A DNA stretch of 64,000 nt from Halobacillus sp. Nhm2S1 (GCF_019599545.1 NZ_JAIEZV010000004.1:124001-188000); one strand, 5' to 3'. Shown: positions 1-8,802, counted from the first letter of the stretch. The notes: generated by a model from the letters alone, not told the origin. Program-made: numbers and translations.

Positions 1-2
1 TA

Positions 3-110
3 GCTGAAGAGTTGTTTGAAAACAATATCTTCATGGCAGAACAGCGCGTTGAATTGAATTCATCTGGTCATGGGGACCATCACTTCACTTCGAATGAAAA
101 GCTCACGTGA
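3..110 (+). CDS. C-terminal end of an unidentified protein (partial, left edge)
   Basis: An open frame runs from the window edge to a TGA at 108-110 and gives about 35 residues containing the stretch FENNIFMAEQRVEL and a histidine-containing tail (GHGDHH). The 5' part lies outside the window, so the family cannot be named. It converges with yfkD and overlaps its 3' end by about 31 bp. In Bacillus genomes the neighbour of yfkD is often the radical-SAM gene yfkAB, so that is a possible but unproven identity. Confidence 0.4.
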   Translation, partial: AEELFENNIFMAEQRVELNSSGHGDHHFTSNEKLT

Positions 111-874
111 TCTTGGATCGGGATCCATGCCCCGATCCCTTGCCTCGTGACATTTTTTACGCTCAACGTTTTTTTCGAACCTTTGAGCTGGATGTACACA
201 TCACCAAAGGTCACTTCCCCTTTTTCATTGACAGCTGGTGCATAAGCATGCAGAATTCCTACTTTGTTTGTTGGTACACCATACGTATTGTTTTGCTTAG
301 TCCCTTTACCAATGACCGTATTGAAGGAAAGTGGAAGCTTGGTATTTTTTTGTGCTTCTAGCAGAATAAGCTTCATCATCTGGTCGCTATGACTAATTCT
401 TGAAGTCAAACCGCCTTTGATCTGCTTCTCTTCTTTCTGCACATAACTCAGCTTCTCTGTTTGTTTCCCACCGTGGTTGCTGTATTCATTCGTATTGATC
501 TCCTGGTATTCCCAATTGATATTTGTCTCTTTAGATTCGTAAGCCAGCGGCCATCGCCCTAAAAAAATCTCACCTCTGTAACCAATGGCGAACGGCGATG
601 GTTTCAATGATGTTTCATTCAACATCTCAATCAACTGCGGGTTCGTCACTCGAACATCCGTATCTTCCATCAATTCTTTTGTAATCTCTTCCGCTTCCAA
701 CAACTCTTGATCATCTGTTGAATTCGGATACGTGTTGTCTTTGGATATGTTCAGTACATGGTTCGGAATCGCACTCTCTTTTTCTGTTTTCTTATTTTCA
801 GCTGATATCGATCCAGCACTAATGAACATGAAAATCCCAATAAATATGATCAGTCCTAACCACTTTCTTTTCAC
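80..874 (-). CDS. yfkD: YfkD-like secreted or membrane-anchored protein
   Basis: The 264-residue product starts with basic VKRKW, then a hydrophobic segment (LGLIIFIGIFMFISAG) ending near SISAEN, so it is exported or N-terminally anchored. The rest is hydrophilic and resembles the Bacillus YfkD family, whose function is unknown. I chose the GTG at 874 because AAAGGTGG lies 8 nt upstream; an earlier in-frame GTG at 886 is part of that ribosome binding site. yfkF, yfkJ, yfkI and yfkH homologues within 14 kb support the assignment by synteny. Its 3' end overlaps the convergent gene at the left edge. Confidence 0.75.
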   Translation of the reverse strand: MKRKWLGLIIFIGIFMFISAGSISAENKKTEKESAIPNHVLNISKDNTYPNSTDDQELLEAEEITKELMEDTDVRVTNPQLIEMLNETSLKPSPFAIGYRGEIFLGRWPLAYESKETNINWEYQEINTNEYSNHGGKQTEKLSYVQKEEKQIKGGLTSRISHSDQMMKLILLEAQKNTKLPLSFNTVIGKGTKQNNTYGVPTNKVGILHAYAPAVNEKGEVTFGDVYIQLKGSKKTLSVKNVTRQGIGAWIPIQDHVSFSFEVK

Positions 875-936
875 ATCATGGGCCACCTTTCTTTTTTTAT
901 ATTTTGTGAAAAACGGCCCGGACTATACACAAGGAA

Positions 937-1548
937 TCATGAAAGCATCTTGTTCATGACGTGGTTCGCCTTCCCATCGAAAAACTGAATAAAAGGTCCA
1001 ATCAAGACAATGATAATGACGGTACCGATTCCAATCGGCCCTCCAAGTGCGACTGCAAGGACAAGCGCAAAAACTTCCGTCAACGTTTTGGCCGTTCGTA
1101 AACTAAAACCGAATCTCTTCTGCAGAGCAACCATGAATCCATCGATGGGGTTCAAAGAAAACTTCGGTTGTAAATATAAAGAAACCCCAAAGGCAATAAT
1201 CGCAATCCCACCGACCAGCACCGTCAATTGAACCCAGAAAGATGCAATCCTGAACGTATCAAATACGGATAACATCCAGAAATCAATGAATTGTCCAATG
1301 ACGAAGATTGTAATGACAGCCAGTAAATCCGGTTTTTCTTTTGCAATGATAGCGTTTGTAAAAATCAGCATAGCACCGATCATGATAACCCAACTCCCTA
1401 CAGTAAAACCAATGGTCTCAGACAGACCGACATTCACAGCATCCCAAGCACCCGCACCTAGATCTGATTTGATGGTTAATGTAATCCCAAGGGAAATAAT
1501 GATTAATCCTACAAGATAAAAGAAAGCTTTGATAAAAACATTCCTCAT
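937..1548 (-). CDS. YczE/YitT-like integral membrane protein
   Basis: A 203-residue, very hydrophobic protein with about five membrane segments. It carries the features of the YczE/YyaS family: an N-terminal helix followed by SDLGAGAWDAVNVGLSE, and later a related SLNPIDGFMVALQKRFG segment, suggesting an internally repeated fold. The family is widespread in Firmicutes and of unknown transport role. GGAAGAGGAGAGG lies upstream of the ATG. It sits alone between yfkD and an OsmC gene with no obvious operon partner. Confidence 0.7.
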   Translation of the reverse strand: MRNVFIKAFFYLVGLIIISLGITLTIKSDLGAGAWDAVNVGLSETIGFTVGSWVIMIGAMLIFTNAIIAKEKPDLLAVITIFVIGQFIDFWMLSVFDTFRIASFWVQLTVLVGGIAIIAFGVSLYLQPKFSLNPIDGFMVALQKRFGFSLRTAKTLTEVFALVLAVALGGPIGIGTVIIIVLIGPFIQFFDGKANHVMNKMLS

Positions 1549-1630
1549 TCCATTCCTCTCCTCTTCCTTTACATAATGCTAGACATAATGGTTAAGGCTT
1601 GACGGTATTACCAATATGTAAAAAACATGC

Positions 1631-1672
1631 ACAAAAAAAAGAGCGCTTATCCAAATTCAGGATAACGCTCTT
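1631..1672 (-). terminator. Rho-independent terminator of the OsmC gene
   Basis: On the minus strand AGAGCG-TTATCC pairs with GGATAA-GCGCTCT across a short loop and is followed by an eight-T run. It begins just after the stop codon of the OsmC-like gene. Confidence 0.85.
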
Positions 1673-1677
1673 TCATT

Positions 1678-2070
1678 TTACTTGCTAAGTTGAATGCACT
1701 CAAGTGTTTCTTCTACTTCTATGCTGTTTTTTACTGACTGAACCATAGAACAATTTTTTTGAGAAATATCAAGGTTCTTCAACAACTTATCCTGATTCAA
1801 ATGGTATCCTTTAATAACATAATGGAGATGGATTTTTTCAATACGATTGGCTTCATCAGGATTCCTCTCAACCTCAGCCGTCACTTTAATGTCTTCATAC
1901 TCCGTCCGTTGTTTATCAAGGATTTTCCTAAAGACTCCAATGCTGCAACCTGCAATGGAGGCAACCATAAGTTGATAAGGGCGGAAACCAAACGTTTCAT
2001 CACCTGAAATGTTCATTTGACCGTACTCGAATGACGTGCGAACACCGTTTTCTTTTAAATAAAAGTCCAT
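1678..2070 (-). CDS. OsmC/Ohr-family protein
   Basis: A 130-residue OsmC-fold protein. Family members are thiol-dependent (hydro)peroxide reductases using two cysteines; both positions are visible here, in ASIAGCSIGV and in the later QKNCSMVQSV. The length fits the shorter YhfA/OsmC subgroup rather than Ohr. AAAGGAG lies 10 nt upstream of the ATG. It is monocistronic, divergent from the yfkF-like transporter and followed by a strong terminator. The substrate cannot be read from sequence. Confidence 0.8.
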   Translation of the reverse strand: MDFYLKENGVRTSFEYGQMNISGDETFGFRPYQLMVASIAGCSIGVFRKILDKQRTEYEDIKVTAEVERNPDEANRIEKIHLHYVIKGYHLNQDKLLKNLDISQKNCSMVQSVKNSIEVEETLECIQLSK

Positions 2071-2220
2071 GATTCATTCACTCCTTTGACAATATGCTGC
2101 GCCTTTAGTCTTATAATAACCGTTTTCAGTAAGGAAATAACCTTCTTATTAGAAAGAAAAACTTGTCCCCTTCTATCGATTTCTTATACGATAAGGAAGT
2201 ATGAAAAAGGGGGGCAGTTT

Positions 2221-3393
2221 ATGGTATCCAAACAAACACGATTCTGGATTTTAATCGGTCTCGTAACCATATCGGGATTTTCCCAGGGCATGCTCCTTCC
2301 ATTGATTGCTGTCATCCTTGAGCAGAACGGCATTTCCTCCTCTATCAATGGATTGCATGCTACTGGGCTTTATATAGGGATTTTACTTTCCTCTCCATTC
2401 ATGGAAAGACCACTGCAACGAATCGGATATAAACCAATGATCATGATTGGAGGAGCTTTGGTTATTGTGTCTCTTGCCTTATTCCCTTTCTGGCAGGCGC
2501 TGTGGTTCTGGTTCATTTTAAGAGTCACTATTGGCATCGGTGACCAGATCCTTCACTTCGGAACTCAAACGTGGATTACGGCCACCGCTGAAAAACATAA
2601 CCGAGGTCGAAGCATCGCTTATTACGGCTTGTTTTTCAGTGTCGGCTTTACGCTTGGCCCGTTGATGACCAACCTGTTGACTTTCGGTGTCTATGTACCA
2701 TTCCTCATTTCTTCGTTGTTAAGTTTAATGGTTTGGTTATTCATGATTTGGGTGAGAAATGAAACACCTGAAAAAGACCATACCACAGCTTATGGAACCA
2801 GTTCAATCAAAAGGTTTTCCAAAGCCATCCGCCTGGCATGGGTTGCTTTTTTACCACCTCTTGCCTATGGATTTCTAGAAGCGACCCTTCATGGAATCTT
2901 CCCTGTGTACGGGATGAGGATTGGACATGATGTTAACTTATTATCCTTGATTATTCCGAGTTTTGCTGCAGCAAGTTTGTTCTCTCAAATTCCTCTAGGC
3001 GCATTGAGCGACCGGATCGGAAGGAAGAAAGTCATCTTGACCGTCGTAGCAGGGGGAATCGTTGCCTTCCTTGCCGCGGCTCTGTTTGAAGACTCTGTGG
3101 TTGCTCTCTTCGCCACTTTCGCACTAGGCGGATTATTCGTCGGTTCCTTGTTCTCTTTAGGTATTTCATTCATGACAGACTTGTTGCCTAAAGACCTTCT
3201 TCCTGCTGGGAACATTTTATGTGGCATGGCTTTTAGTATCGGGAGTATTTTAGGGCCTTTCTTGTCCGGAATCTTCTTAGACTTTTGGCCGAACCTATCA
3301 TTTTTCTACGTCATTGTCAGCCTGTTAATCATTGTCTTTGCAGCTACCCTTTACAAGAAAGATCCAGTTGCTTCCCACCCACGACACGGGTAA
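2221..3393 (+). CDS. yfkF: YfkF-like major facilitator superfamily transporter
   Basis: A 390-residue MFS protein with about twelve membrane segments. The loop GALSDRIGRKKV (third quarter) is the duplicated MFS loop 2-3/8-9 signature. Its place in a yfk-like region and its length match B. subtilis YfkF, a putative efflux protein with no firm substrate. The ATG at 2221 is preferred because AAAAGGGGGGC lies 6 nt upstream; a longer in-frame extension to 2086 lacks a site and is poorly hydrophobic. It is followed by a bidirectional terminator shared with znuA. Confidence 0.8.
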   Translation: MVSKQTRFWILIGLVTISGFSQGMLLPLIAVILEQNGISSSINGLHATGLYIGILLSSPFMERPLQRIGYKPMIMIGGALVIVSLALFPFWQALWFWFILRVTIGIGDQILHFGTQTWITATAEKHNRGRSIAYYGLFFSVGFTLGPLMTNLLTFGVYVPFLISSLLSLMVWLFMIWVRNETPEKDHTTAYGTSSIKRFSKAIRLAWVAFLPPLAYGFLEATLHGIFPVYGMRIGHDVNLLSLIIPSFAAASLFSQIPLGALSDRIGRKKVILTVVAGGIVAFLAAALFEDSVVALFATFALGGLFVGSLFSLGISFMTDLLPKDLLPAGNILCGMAFSIGSILGPFLSGIFLDFWPNLSFFYVIVSLLIIVFAATLYKKDPVASHPRHG

Positions 3394-3453
3394 TGCACCT
3401 CTGGAGTTTAAGTGGCCTGAAACTAAAACTCCTCTTAAACAAATATGTATAAC

Positions 3454-3487
3454 AAAAGCTGCGGACGTCTTGTCCGCAGCTTTTGTT
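3454..3487. terminator. Bidirectional terminator between yfkF and znuA
   Basis: AAAAGCTGCGGAC and GTCCGCAGCTTTT form a 13-bp perfect stem around a five-base loop with T-runs on both sides, between two convergent genes. Confidence 0.9.
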
Positions 3488-4554
3488 TATTCAGATAATG
3501 CTGTAGTCAGTACATCAAGGTTTTGCTCCATCAACGTAAAGTAGTCTTCATCGTTATCCACATTATCTTCCGTTAAAACAGAAAGGTTGTGGAAACGAAG
3601 CGCTTCCGCTCCAATCTCATTTTGGATGACTTCTGAAACTTTCGGAGTAATATTCTGCTCGAAAACTACATATTCGAGGTTATTTGACTCGGCAACTTGA
3701 ACAATATTTTCAAGGTCTTTTTGAGAAGGCTCATTTGTCGGGCTCAGTCCTGATACGGCAATCTGCTCGATTCCATAAGCCTCTTCCCAGTAACCATAGG
3801 CGGCATGGGAAACAATAACTTTGCTTTTAGCTTTAGATTCTACACGATCATGAAACGTTTGATCTAAATCCATCAATTTTGCTCGTAGTTCTTGATAATT
3901 TTCTTCATAAAGCTCTTCCTGATCTGGATTCATTTTAATTAACTGACTTTTGATTCCTTCTGCCATTTGCGCAGCTCTTACAGGATCCAACCAAACGTGA
4001 GGGTCCATTTCGCCATGGTCGTGACCTTCATGACTATCTTCTGCATCGGCTTGTTCATCATCTCCATGACTGTCCTCTTCATGTGCATGTTCATCTTCTC
4101 CATGACTGTCTTCTTCATGTGCATGCTCATCTTCCGCCTGAACATCTTCTCCATGGTTATGAACATGTTCTTTTAGGTCCATATCCGCTGCTGCTTCCAG
4201 GATTTCTACACCCTCTGGCTGAATAGAGTCAGAAATTTTCTTTGCATAGCCTTCTAAACCTGCACCATTGTATATAAATAGATCCGCTTCCGCCAGTTTC
4301 ACCATTTCCTTCGTCGTTGGCTCATACGTGTGAGCGTCTGAACCTGGTGGTAGAATAGATTGAACGCTTACCGTCTCTCCACCTATTTGTTCAGTAAAAA
4401 ACTGCAAAGGATAAACCGTAGTATAGACATTTAGTTCCCCGTTCTCGTCCTTTGTTTTCTCCTTATTCTGCTCGGTTGATGTTTCTTCATTCCCACAAGC
4501 CGTAACCACTAGAATGGTAAGTATAAAAGATAATAAGATTGCTAGTTTTTTCAT
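3487..4554 (-). CDS. znuA: Zinc ABC transporter substrate-binding lipoprotein ZnuA/AdcA
   Basis: A 355-residue cluster-9 metal-binding protein. Residues 1-20 form a lipoprotein signal (VVTAC, lipid-modified Cys20). Likely Zn ligands are His75 (SDAHTYEP), His186 (DPHVWLDP) and His250 (VSHAAYGY). Between the first two lies an acidic, histidine-rich loop (about 129-183) with near-repeats of EDEHAHEEDSHG, as in high-affinity zinc proteins. It captures Zn2+ outside the membrane for ZnuB/ZnuC. It is transcribed separately from znuCB-zur, behind its own Zur-type palindromes at 4587-4623. Confidence 0.93.
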   Translation of the reverse strand: MKKLAILLSFILTILVVTACGNEETSTEQNKEKTKDENGELNVYTTVYPLQFFTEQIGGETVSVQSILPPGSDAHTYEPTTKEMVKLAEADLFIYNGAGLEGYAKKISDSIQPEGVEILEAAADMDLKEHVHNHGEDVQAEDEHAHEEDSHGEDEHAHEEDSHGDDEQADAEDSHEGHDHGEMDPHVWLDPVRAAQMAEGIKSQLIKMNPDQEELYEENYQELRAKLMDLDQTFHDRVESKAKSKVIVSHAAYGYWEEAYGIEQIAVSGLSPTNEPSQKDLENIVQVAESNNLEYVVFEQNITPKVSEVIQNEIGAEALRFHNLSVLTEDNVDNDEDYFTLMEQNLDVLTTALSE

Positions 4555-4586
4555 TCGTCGACCTCCTCGTATTCCAAAAAGATTAT

Positions 4587-4623
4587 ATCGTAACCGTTAC
4601 ACTTTGTAAATAGTAACGATTAC
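4587..4623 (-). promoter_or_regulatory. Zur-box-like palindromes upstream of znuA
   Basis: Two palindromes of the form GTAAn3TTAC lie 30-70 bp before the znuA start: GTAACCGTTAC (4590-4600) and GTAACGATTAC (4613-4623). They resemble the centre of the Bacillus Zur box, and zur itself lies next door. Zinc repression of znuA is an inference. Confidence 0.7.
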
Positions 4624-4630
4624 TTTTTGA

Positions 4631-4666
4631 CACAATTAAAAAAACCCGCGTTCAAAACACAGGTTT
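4631..4666 (-). terminator. Terminator after zur
   Basis: On the minus strand AAACCTGTG pairs with CGCGGGTTT (two G-U pairs) around TTTTGAA, followed by a T-rich tail. It separates the znuC-znuB-zur unit from znuA. Confidence 0.7.
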
Positions 4667-4684
4667 CTTTTAATACCGGATAAA

Positions 4685-5095
4685 TCAGTGACATTGCGGA
4701 CATTTGCCATAGATTTCGAACTTATGGTTTTCAACATCATATCCATGCAAGTTCTCATTAATACTATCCATCGGGCAGAATTCAATCGACTTTGTTTTTC
4801 CACAAGTGGTGCAAATGAAATGATGGTGATGGCCATGTGTATCACAGCCTAAACGAAAATGCTTTTCCCCACCAAGTTCTGTAGCTTCTAATATATCCAC
4901 GTCTGTCAGCATATAAAGGTTGCGATAAATAGTATCGTAGCTGACACCTGGAAAATCATTTTGAATTTCCTTTAAGATTTCTTTCGCCGCGATATATTGA
5001 TCTTGTTTGACAAAGATCTCCAAAATACGCTCTCGCTGCTTCGTTCTCTTAAACCCTTTTTCCTTCAGTCTTTGTAAAGCGGTCTCTACGTTCAT
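4685..5095 (-). CDS. zur: Zinc uptake regulator Zur (Fur family)
   Basis: A 136-residue Fur-family protein: N-terminal winged helix (about 1-85, with VSYDTIYRNLYML as recognition region), then the regulatory-metal segment HGHHHHF and the structural-zinc pairs CTTC and CPQC. It is called Zur rather than Fur or PerR because it is the last gene of a zinc transporter operon and Zur-type boxes flank both transcription units. Its ATG overlaps the znuB stop codon by one base (TAATG), so translation is probably coupled. Confidence 0.9.
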   Translation of the reverse strand: MNVETALQRLKEKGFKRTKQRERILEIFVKQDQYIAAKEILKEIQNDFPGVSYDTIYRNLYMLTDVDILEATELGGEKHFRLGCDTHGHHHHFICTTCGKTKSIEFCPMDSINENLHGYDVENHKFEIYGKCPQCH

Positions 5096-5949
5096 TATGC
5101 TTCACCCTTTATCCATTGTTGAGCTCGAACTCGTTTGTAAAGAATCGACATAATTAAAATTAAAATAGCTGACACGACAATCGTCCCGCCTGGAGGAACA
5201 CTCAGATGATAGGATGAAATGAGGCCGATCAGGACAGAGGTTTCTCCAAAAGCGATGGATAGACCAATTGTCTGCTTGAAGCTTTTGGCAATACGGATGG
5301 CTGAAGCGACTGGTAAAGTCATTAAAGCCGACACAAGTAAAATCCCCACAACCTGCATAGATGACGCAATAACCAGTGCCACCATAACAATAAATAACAA
5401 ATGAATCCATCTTCCATTTACACCAGAAACTGATGCATGCTCCTCATCAAAGGAGAGAACGAAAAGCTCCTTATAAAACAAAATAACGATAAGGATGACA
5501 ATCGAGGTAATCACAAGTACTGTCCACATACTATCACGGCTGACGGCTGTTACACTTCCGAATAAATAACTGAATAAATCCGTATTAAATCCATCTGCAA
5601 GAGAAATGAGAATCACACCGACTCCAATTCCCCCAGAAAGAATAATAGGAATAGCAAGTTCTTCGTAGTGTTTATACACTTTTCGAAGCCGCTCAATCAA
5701 GATCGCGCCGAACACGGAAAAGGCCATTCCCATGTAAATCGGATTCCATTCATTGACGGTGGTCACTCTTTTTTCAATAAGCAAGCTTGCTGCAATCCCA
5801 GTTAATGTGATGTGGGATAAGGCATCCGCAATCAAAGACAAGCGTCTTACGACAATGAACACTCCCAATAATGGAGCAACGATGCCGATTAAGATGCCTG
5901 TTATCGCGGCGTTTTGTAAAAATTCATATTGTAAAAAGCTTTCAATCAT
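5095..5949 (-). CDS. znuB: Zinc ABC transporter permease ZnuB
   Basis: A 284-residue ABC-3 family permease with eight or so membrane segments. The conserved segment SLIADALSHITLTGIAAS near residue 40 is typical of Mn/Zn permeases. It forms the membrane channel that works with ZnuC and ZnuA. It overlaps znuC by 8 bp upstream and zur by 1 bp downstream, so the three genes form one transcript. Confidence 0.92.
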   Translation of the reverse strand: MIESFLQYEFLQNAAITGILIGIVAPLLGVFIVVRRLSLIADALSHITLTGIAASLLIEKRVTTVNEWNPIYMGMAFSVFGAILIERLRKVYKHYEELAIPIILSGGIGVGVILISLADGFNTDLFSYLFGSVTAVSRDSMWTVLVITSIVILIVILFYKELFVLSFDEEHASVSGVNGRWIHLLFIVMVALVIASSMQVVGILLVSALMTLPVASAIRIAKSFKQTIGLSIAFGETSVLIGLISSYHLSVPPGGTIVVSAILILIMSILYKRVRAQQWIKGEA

Positions 5950-6727
5950 TGTGGTTCACCTCATGATGCGTGTGATTATGAGTCAGCTGCTGGACGGAAT
6001 GACCATAAAGTTGATTGAGATCCTCTTCACTGAACTCCTTATACTCTTCAGAAGCTCCGTGGAAGTGAACAGTTTTATTCATACAAATCACATGTGTCGC
6101 ATGCTCGGTGATCGTCCCGATATCGTGGGTGACCATCAAAAGGGTAATCCCCTGCTCCTGATTTAGTTTACCAAGCAAATCATAAAATTCCGTTACGTGC
6201 TTGGCATCCACCCCGACTGTCGGTTCATCAAGGATTAACAAAGAGGGATCACTCACTAAAGCTCTTGCAATAAACACACGCTGCTGTTGTCCTCCTGATA
6301 ATTCTCCGATATTGGAGTAGGCATATTCCTCCATCTCTACAACTCTCAAAGCTTCTAAGGCTTTTTCTTTATGTTTTTTATTAAAAAACTTAAAAGCTCC
6401 GATACGGGAGACAAGCCCTGTCTTTACAACTTCAATTACGGTTGCAGGAAAACCAGAATTGAAACTGTTGGCTTTCTGTGAGACGAATCCAATCTCCTGC
6501 CAATCCTGATAATTTTTTAAGGTTTGGCCAAATAAGTGAATGGAACCATGATCTGGCTTAACAAGTCCCAGCATTAACTTAATCAATGTGGACTTCCCTG
6601 AGCCATTCGGACCGACTAGACCGAGGAACTGCCCCGATTGAATGTCCAAGTTTACGTCTTGGACGACCCATTCTCTATCATATTTAAAAGATACATTTTC
6701 TAACTTTACGATTGTTCGATTTTCCAT
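5942..6727 (-). CDS. znuC: Zinc ABC transporter ATP-binding protein ZnuC
   Basis: An ABC ATPase of 261 residues with Walker A GPNGSGKST, signature LSGGQQQR and Walker B LLILDEPT. The C-terminus is histidine-rich (THNHTHHEVNHND), which fits a zinc system and could sense or buffer cytoplasmic zinc. I chose the ATG at 6727 because GAGAGGG lies 7 nt upstream; a TTG two codons earlier is possible. It is the first gene of znuC-znuB-zur and is divergent from ycgR across two Zur-box-like sites. Confidence 0.92.
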   Translation of the reverse strand: MENRTIVKLENVSFKYDREWVVQDVNLDIQSGQFLGLVGPNGSGKSTLIKLMLGLVKPDHGSIHLFGQTLKNYQDWQEIGFVSQKANSFNSGFPATVIEVVKTGLVSRIGAFKFFNKKHKEKALEALRVVEMEEYAYSNIGELSGGQQQRVFIARALVSDPSLLILDEPTVGVDAKHVTEFYDLLGKLNQEQGITLLMVTHDIGTITEHATHVICMNKTVHFHGASEEYKEFSEEDLNQLYGHSVQQLTHNHTHHEVNHND

Positions 6728-6742
6728 GGTCAATCCCTCTCG

Positions 6743-6766
6743 AAATAATAATCATTACGAATTAAA
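6743..6766 (-). promoter_or_regulatory. Zur-box-like site at the znuC promoter
   Basis: AATAATCATTACGAATTA contains the core AATnATTACGA of the Bacillus Zur box. It lies about 20-40 bp upstream of the znuC start. Confidence 0.75.
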
Positions 6767-6852
6767 TTATAGTTCATCTGTTCATTTAAGTAAAAAAGCC
6801 TGCTCGAAATCTATTGACAGATCTTCTAAATTCCTGGTTAATAGAATAGGAT

Positions 6853-6875
6853 AATTCATAACCATTACGATTTAA
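6853..6875 (+). promoter_or_regulatory. Zur-box-like site at the ycgR promoter
   Basis: ATAACCATTACGATTTA has a perfect right half (ATTACGATTTA) of the Bacillus Zur consensus and a weaker left half. It lies about 35 bp before the ycgR start, which suggests zinc control of ycgR-ycgQ. Confidence 0.75.
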
Positions 6876-6906
6876 ATGCAAATTCCATCATAAAGGAGGA
6901 TTCTAC

Positions 6907-7914
6907 TTGAATCAAGACCATTCTTCCACGAATTACAGATTAGGATACTTTTTACTCGTTATCTTTTTTGTATTGTTCCTTTTTGGAGACACGATCCCCT
7001 TCGATCGTATATGGCCTGTACCTTCTTCATTGCTGGATATGAATACAATTTTTATCAGTATCGTGCTTGAAGCCATTCCGTTTGTTCTACTCGGGGTATT
7101 CATATCCTCTGTCATTCAAACGTTCTTGAAGGAAGAAACATTGAAACGTTTCATTCCAAGAAACCCGGCTCTTGCTCTATTCCCTGCCGTTACTATTGGT
7201 GCGATCTTTCCTGTGTGTGAATGTGCCATCGTACCGATTGTACGCCGACTAATCCAGAAAGGAATGCCTCTCCATGTAGGGATTGTTATTCTTGTTTCCG
7301 CTCCTGTTTTAAATCCCATCGTTTTCCTTTCTACTTTTTACGCCTTTCAAACAGAACTGACCATTGCTTGGGCAAGGATGGGACTGGCCTTTATTGTTTC
7401 CATACTTATCGGTGCTGTGATTTACGCTTACTTCGGTAACAGCTGGCAATTAAATAAAAAGAATGCTTCTGTACATAATCATCATCATAACCATCACCAT
7501 CTGGAGCGGAATCGTTTAGCAGAAACATTCCAACATGCCAGTGACGAATTCTTCGATATGGGGAAGTTTCTCATTCTAGGTGCCCTTTTTGCCAGCATCG
7601 TTCAAACCTTCCTGGCAAGGGATTTTCTCATTGAACTTGGTAACGGTATGCTTGCGGGACCGTTAGTCATGATGTCCCTCGCCTATGTACTGTCTCTCTG
7701 TTCAGAAGCCGATGCTTTTGTCGCTTCCTCTTTCAAAGGTCTTTTCTCTACAAGTTCATTACTTGCCTTCCTTGTTTATGGACCAATGACAGATTTGAAA
7801 AACACCATTCTCATGTTTGCCTATTTTAAAAAGAGATTTGTTTTCGCTTTTATCGGAATTGTCAGCATCATTGTCTACACAATAACCATCCTTTTTGATG
7901 TCTTTTTCTTATAA
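6907..7914 (+). CDS. ycgR: YcgR-like permease (UPF0718/DUF318 family)
   Basis: A 335-residue membrane protein with two blocks of about four membrane helices joined by a loop with a histidine cluster (about residues 191-199: HNHHHNHHH). The conserved FPVCECAIVPIVRRLIQKGMP and LVSAPVLNP segments match the YcgR/DUF318 permease family. The start is TTG at 6907, 5 nt after AAAGGAGGA. It is paired with ycgQ, as in B. subtilis, and sits behind a Zur-box-like site, divergent from znuC. A metal-related role is inferred from context; the transported substrate is not established. Confidence 0.85.
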   Translation: MNQDHSSTNYRLGYFLLVIFFVLFLFGDTIPFDRIWPVPSSLLDMNTIFISIVLEAIPFVLLGVFISSVIQTFLKEETLKRFIPRNPALALFPAVTIGAIFPVCECAIVPIVRRLIQKGMPLHVGIVILVSAPVLNPIVFLSTFYAFQTELTIAWARMGLAFIVSILIGAVIYAYFGNSWQLNKKNASVHNHHHNHHHLERNRLAETFQHASDEFFDMGKFLILGALFASIVQTFLARDFLIELGNGMLAGPLVMMSLAYVLSLCSEADAFVASSFKGLFSTSSLLAFLVYGPMTDLKNTILMFAYFKKRFVFAFIGIVSIIVYTITILFDVFFL

Positions 7915-7935
7915 CGGGAATAGGAGGAATATTTG

Positions 7936-8802
7936 ATGAAGCCTGGTACGCATCAATTCTTAAGAGCTGTCATTCTTTTTGGATTTGCACTCTTTCTATT
8001 GAAACTGTTGATCAGCGGTGATATACAAAAGTTTATCGCTCCTCGTATGATGCCCTATGTGTACTTCACACTTATAGTCGTAGGGATCCTTGGAGCCATC
8101 CAATATTTTAAAACTGGAAATGAAGAAGAGCATGAAAATTGCGGATGTGCCCATGGTCACCATTATCCCAAGTCAAAAATAAAATCTTTTTGGATTTACG
8201 CATTGTTCATTGCACCTGTTTTGACTGGAATGATGTTTTCCGATCATGTCATGGGCAGCTCTGCTGCAGCGAATAAAGGTTTTAAATACGAGATGCGCAA
8301 CACAAACCCTGAAATTGATACGGAACTGTCGACGGACGTAGAGGATATTGCCCCAATTGAATTAAATCCGGGCGTCCTAACTCCTAAAAAGCGATATCCA
8401 GACCTTTACGAATCTATGACTGAAGCCGATGTTATTCATTTAAACGAAGACAATTACATTGGAACCATTTCCTTGATGGAAGACCACATGGAAGAATATC
8501 TCGGAAAAGAGATTGTCATGAATGGATTTGTTTTCCGCGAAGACAGCTACCCTGAAAATCAGATCGTTGTGGGACGCTTTGGAATTAGTTGCTGCGTAGC
8601 TGATGGTGGAATCTATGGAATCATGGTTCAGGGGGTGGATTTAAACACATATAAAAATGATACTTGGGTTGAAGTTAGAGGGGTTCTCAACATGGTGGAT
8701 TATAACGGATGGCAACTTCCCTTGATCGAACCGAAGGAAATCACTGAAATTGAAACACCACAGGAACCTTACGTTTATGAAACATTCGAATTCTCAGGTT
8801 AA
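7936..8802 (+). CDS. ycgQ: YcgQ-like protein (TIGR03943 family)
   Basis: About 288 residues. The N-terminal third has three to four membrane helices with a Cys/His-rich cytoplasmic loop (CGCAHGHH). The C-terminal part is a soluble domain with FGISCCVADGG, the hallmark motif of the TIGR03943 family. An ATG at 7936, 7 nt after TAGGAGGA, is preferred over the TTG one codon earlier. The gene starts about 20 bp after ycgR, so the two are co-transcribed. The function is unknown; the paired Cys/His motifs would suit metal binding. Confidence 0.85.
   Translation: MKPGTHQFLRAVILFGFALFLLKLLISGDIQKFIAPRMMPYVYFTLIVVGILGAIQYFKTGNEEEHENCGCAHGHHYPKSKIKSFWIYALFIAPVLTGMMFSDHVMGSSAAANKGFKYEMRNTNPEIDTELSTDVEDIAPIELNPGVLTPKKRYPDLYESMTEADVIHLNEDNYIGTISLMEDHMEEYLGKEIVMNGFVFREDSYPENQIVVGRFGISCCVADGGIYGIMVQGVDLNTYKNDTWVEVRGVLNMVDYNGWQLPLIEPKEITEIETPQEPYVYETFEFSG

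Noticed and set aside
3967-4176. ORFs on both strands across the histidine-rich part of znuA.
   Set aside because: Produced by the low-complexity repeat in other frames.
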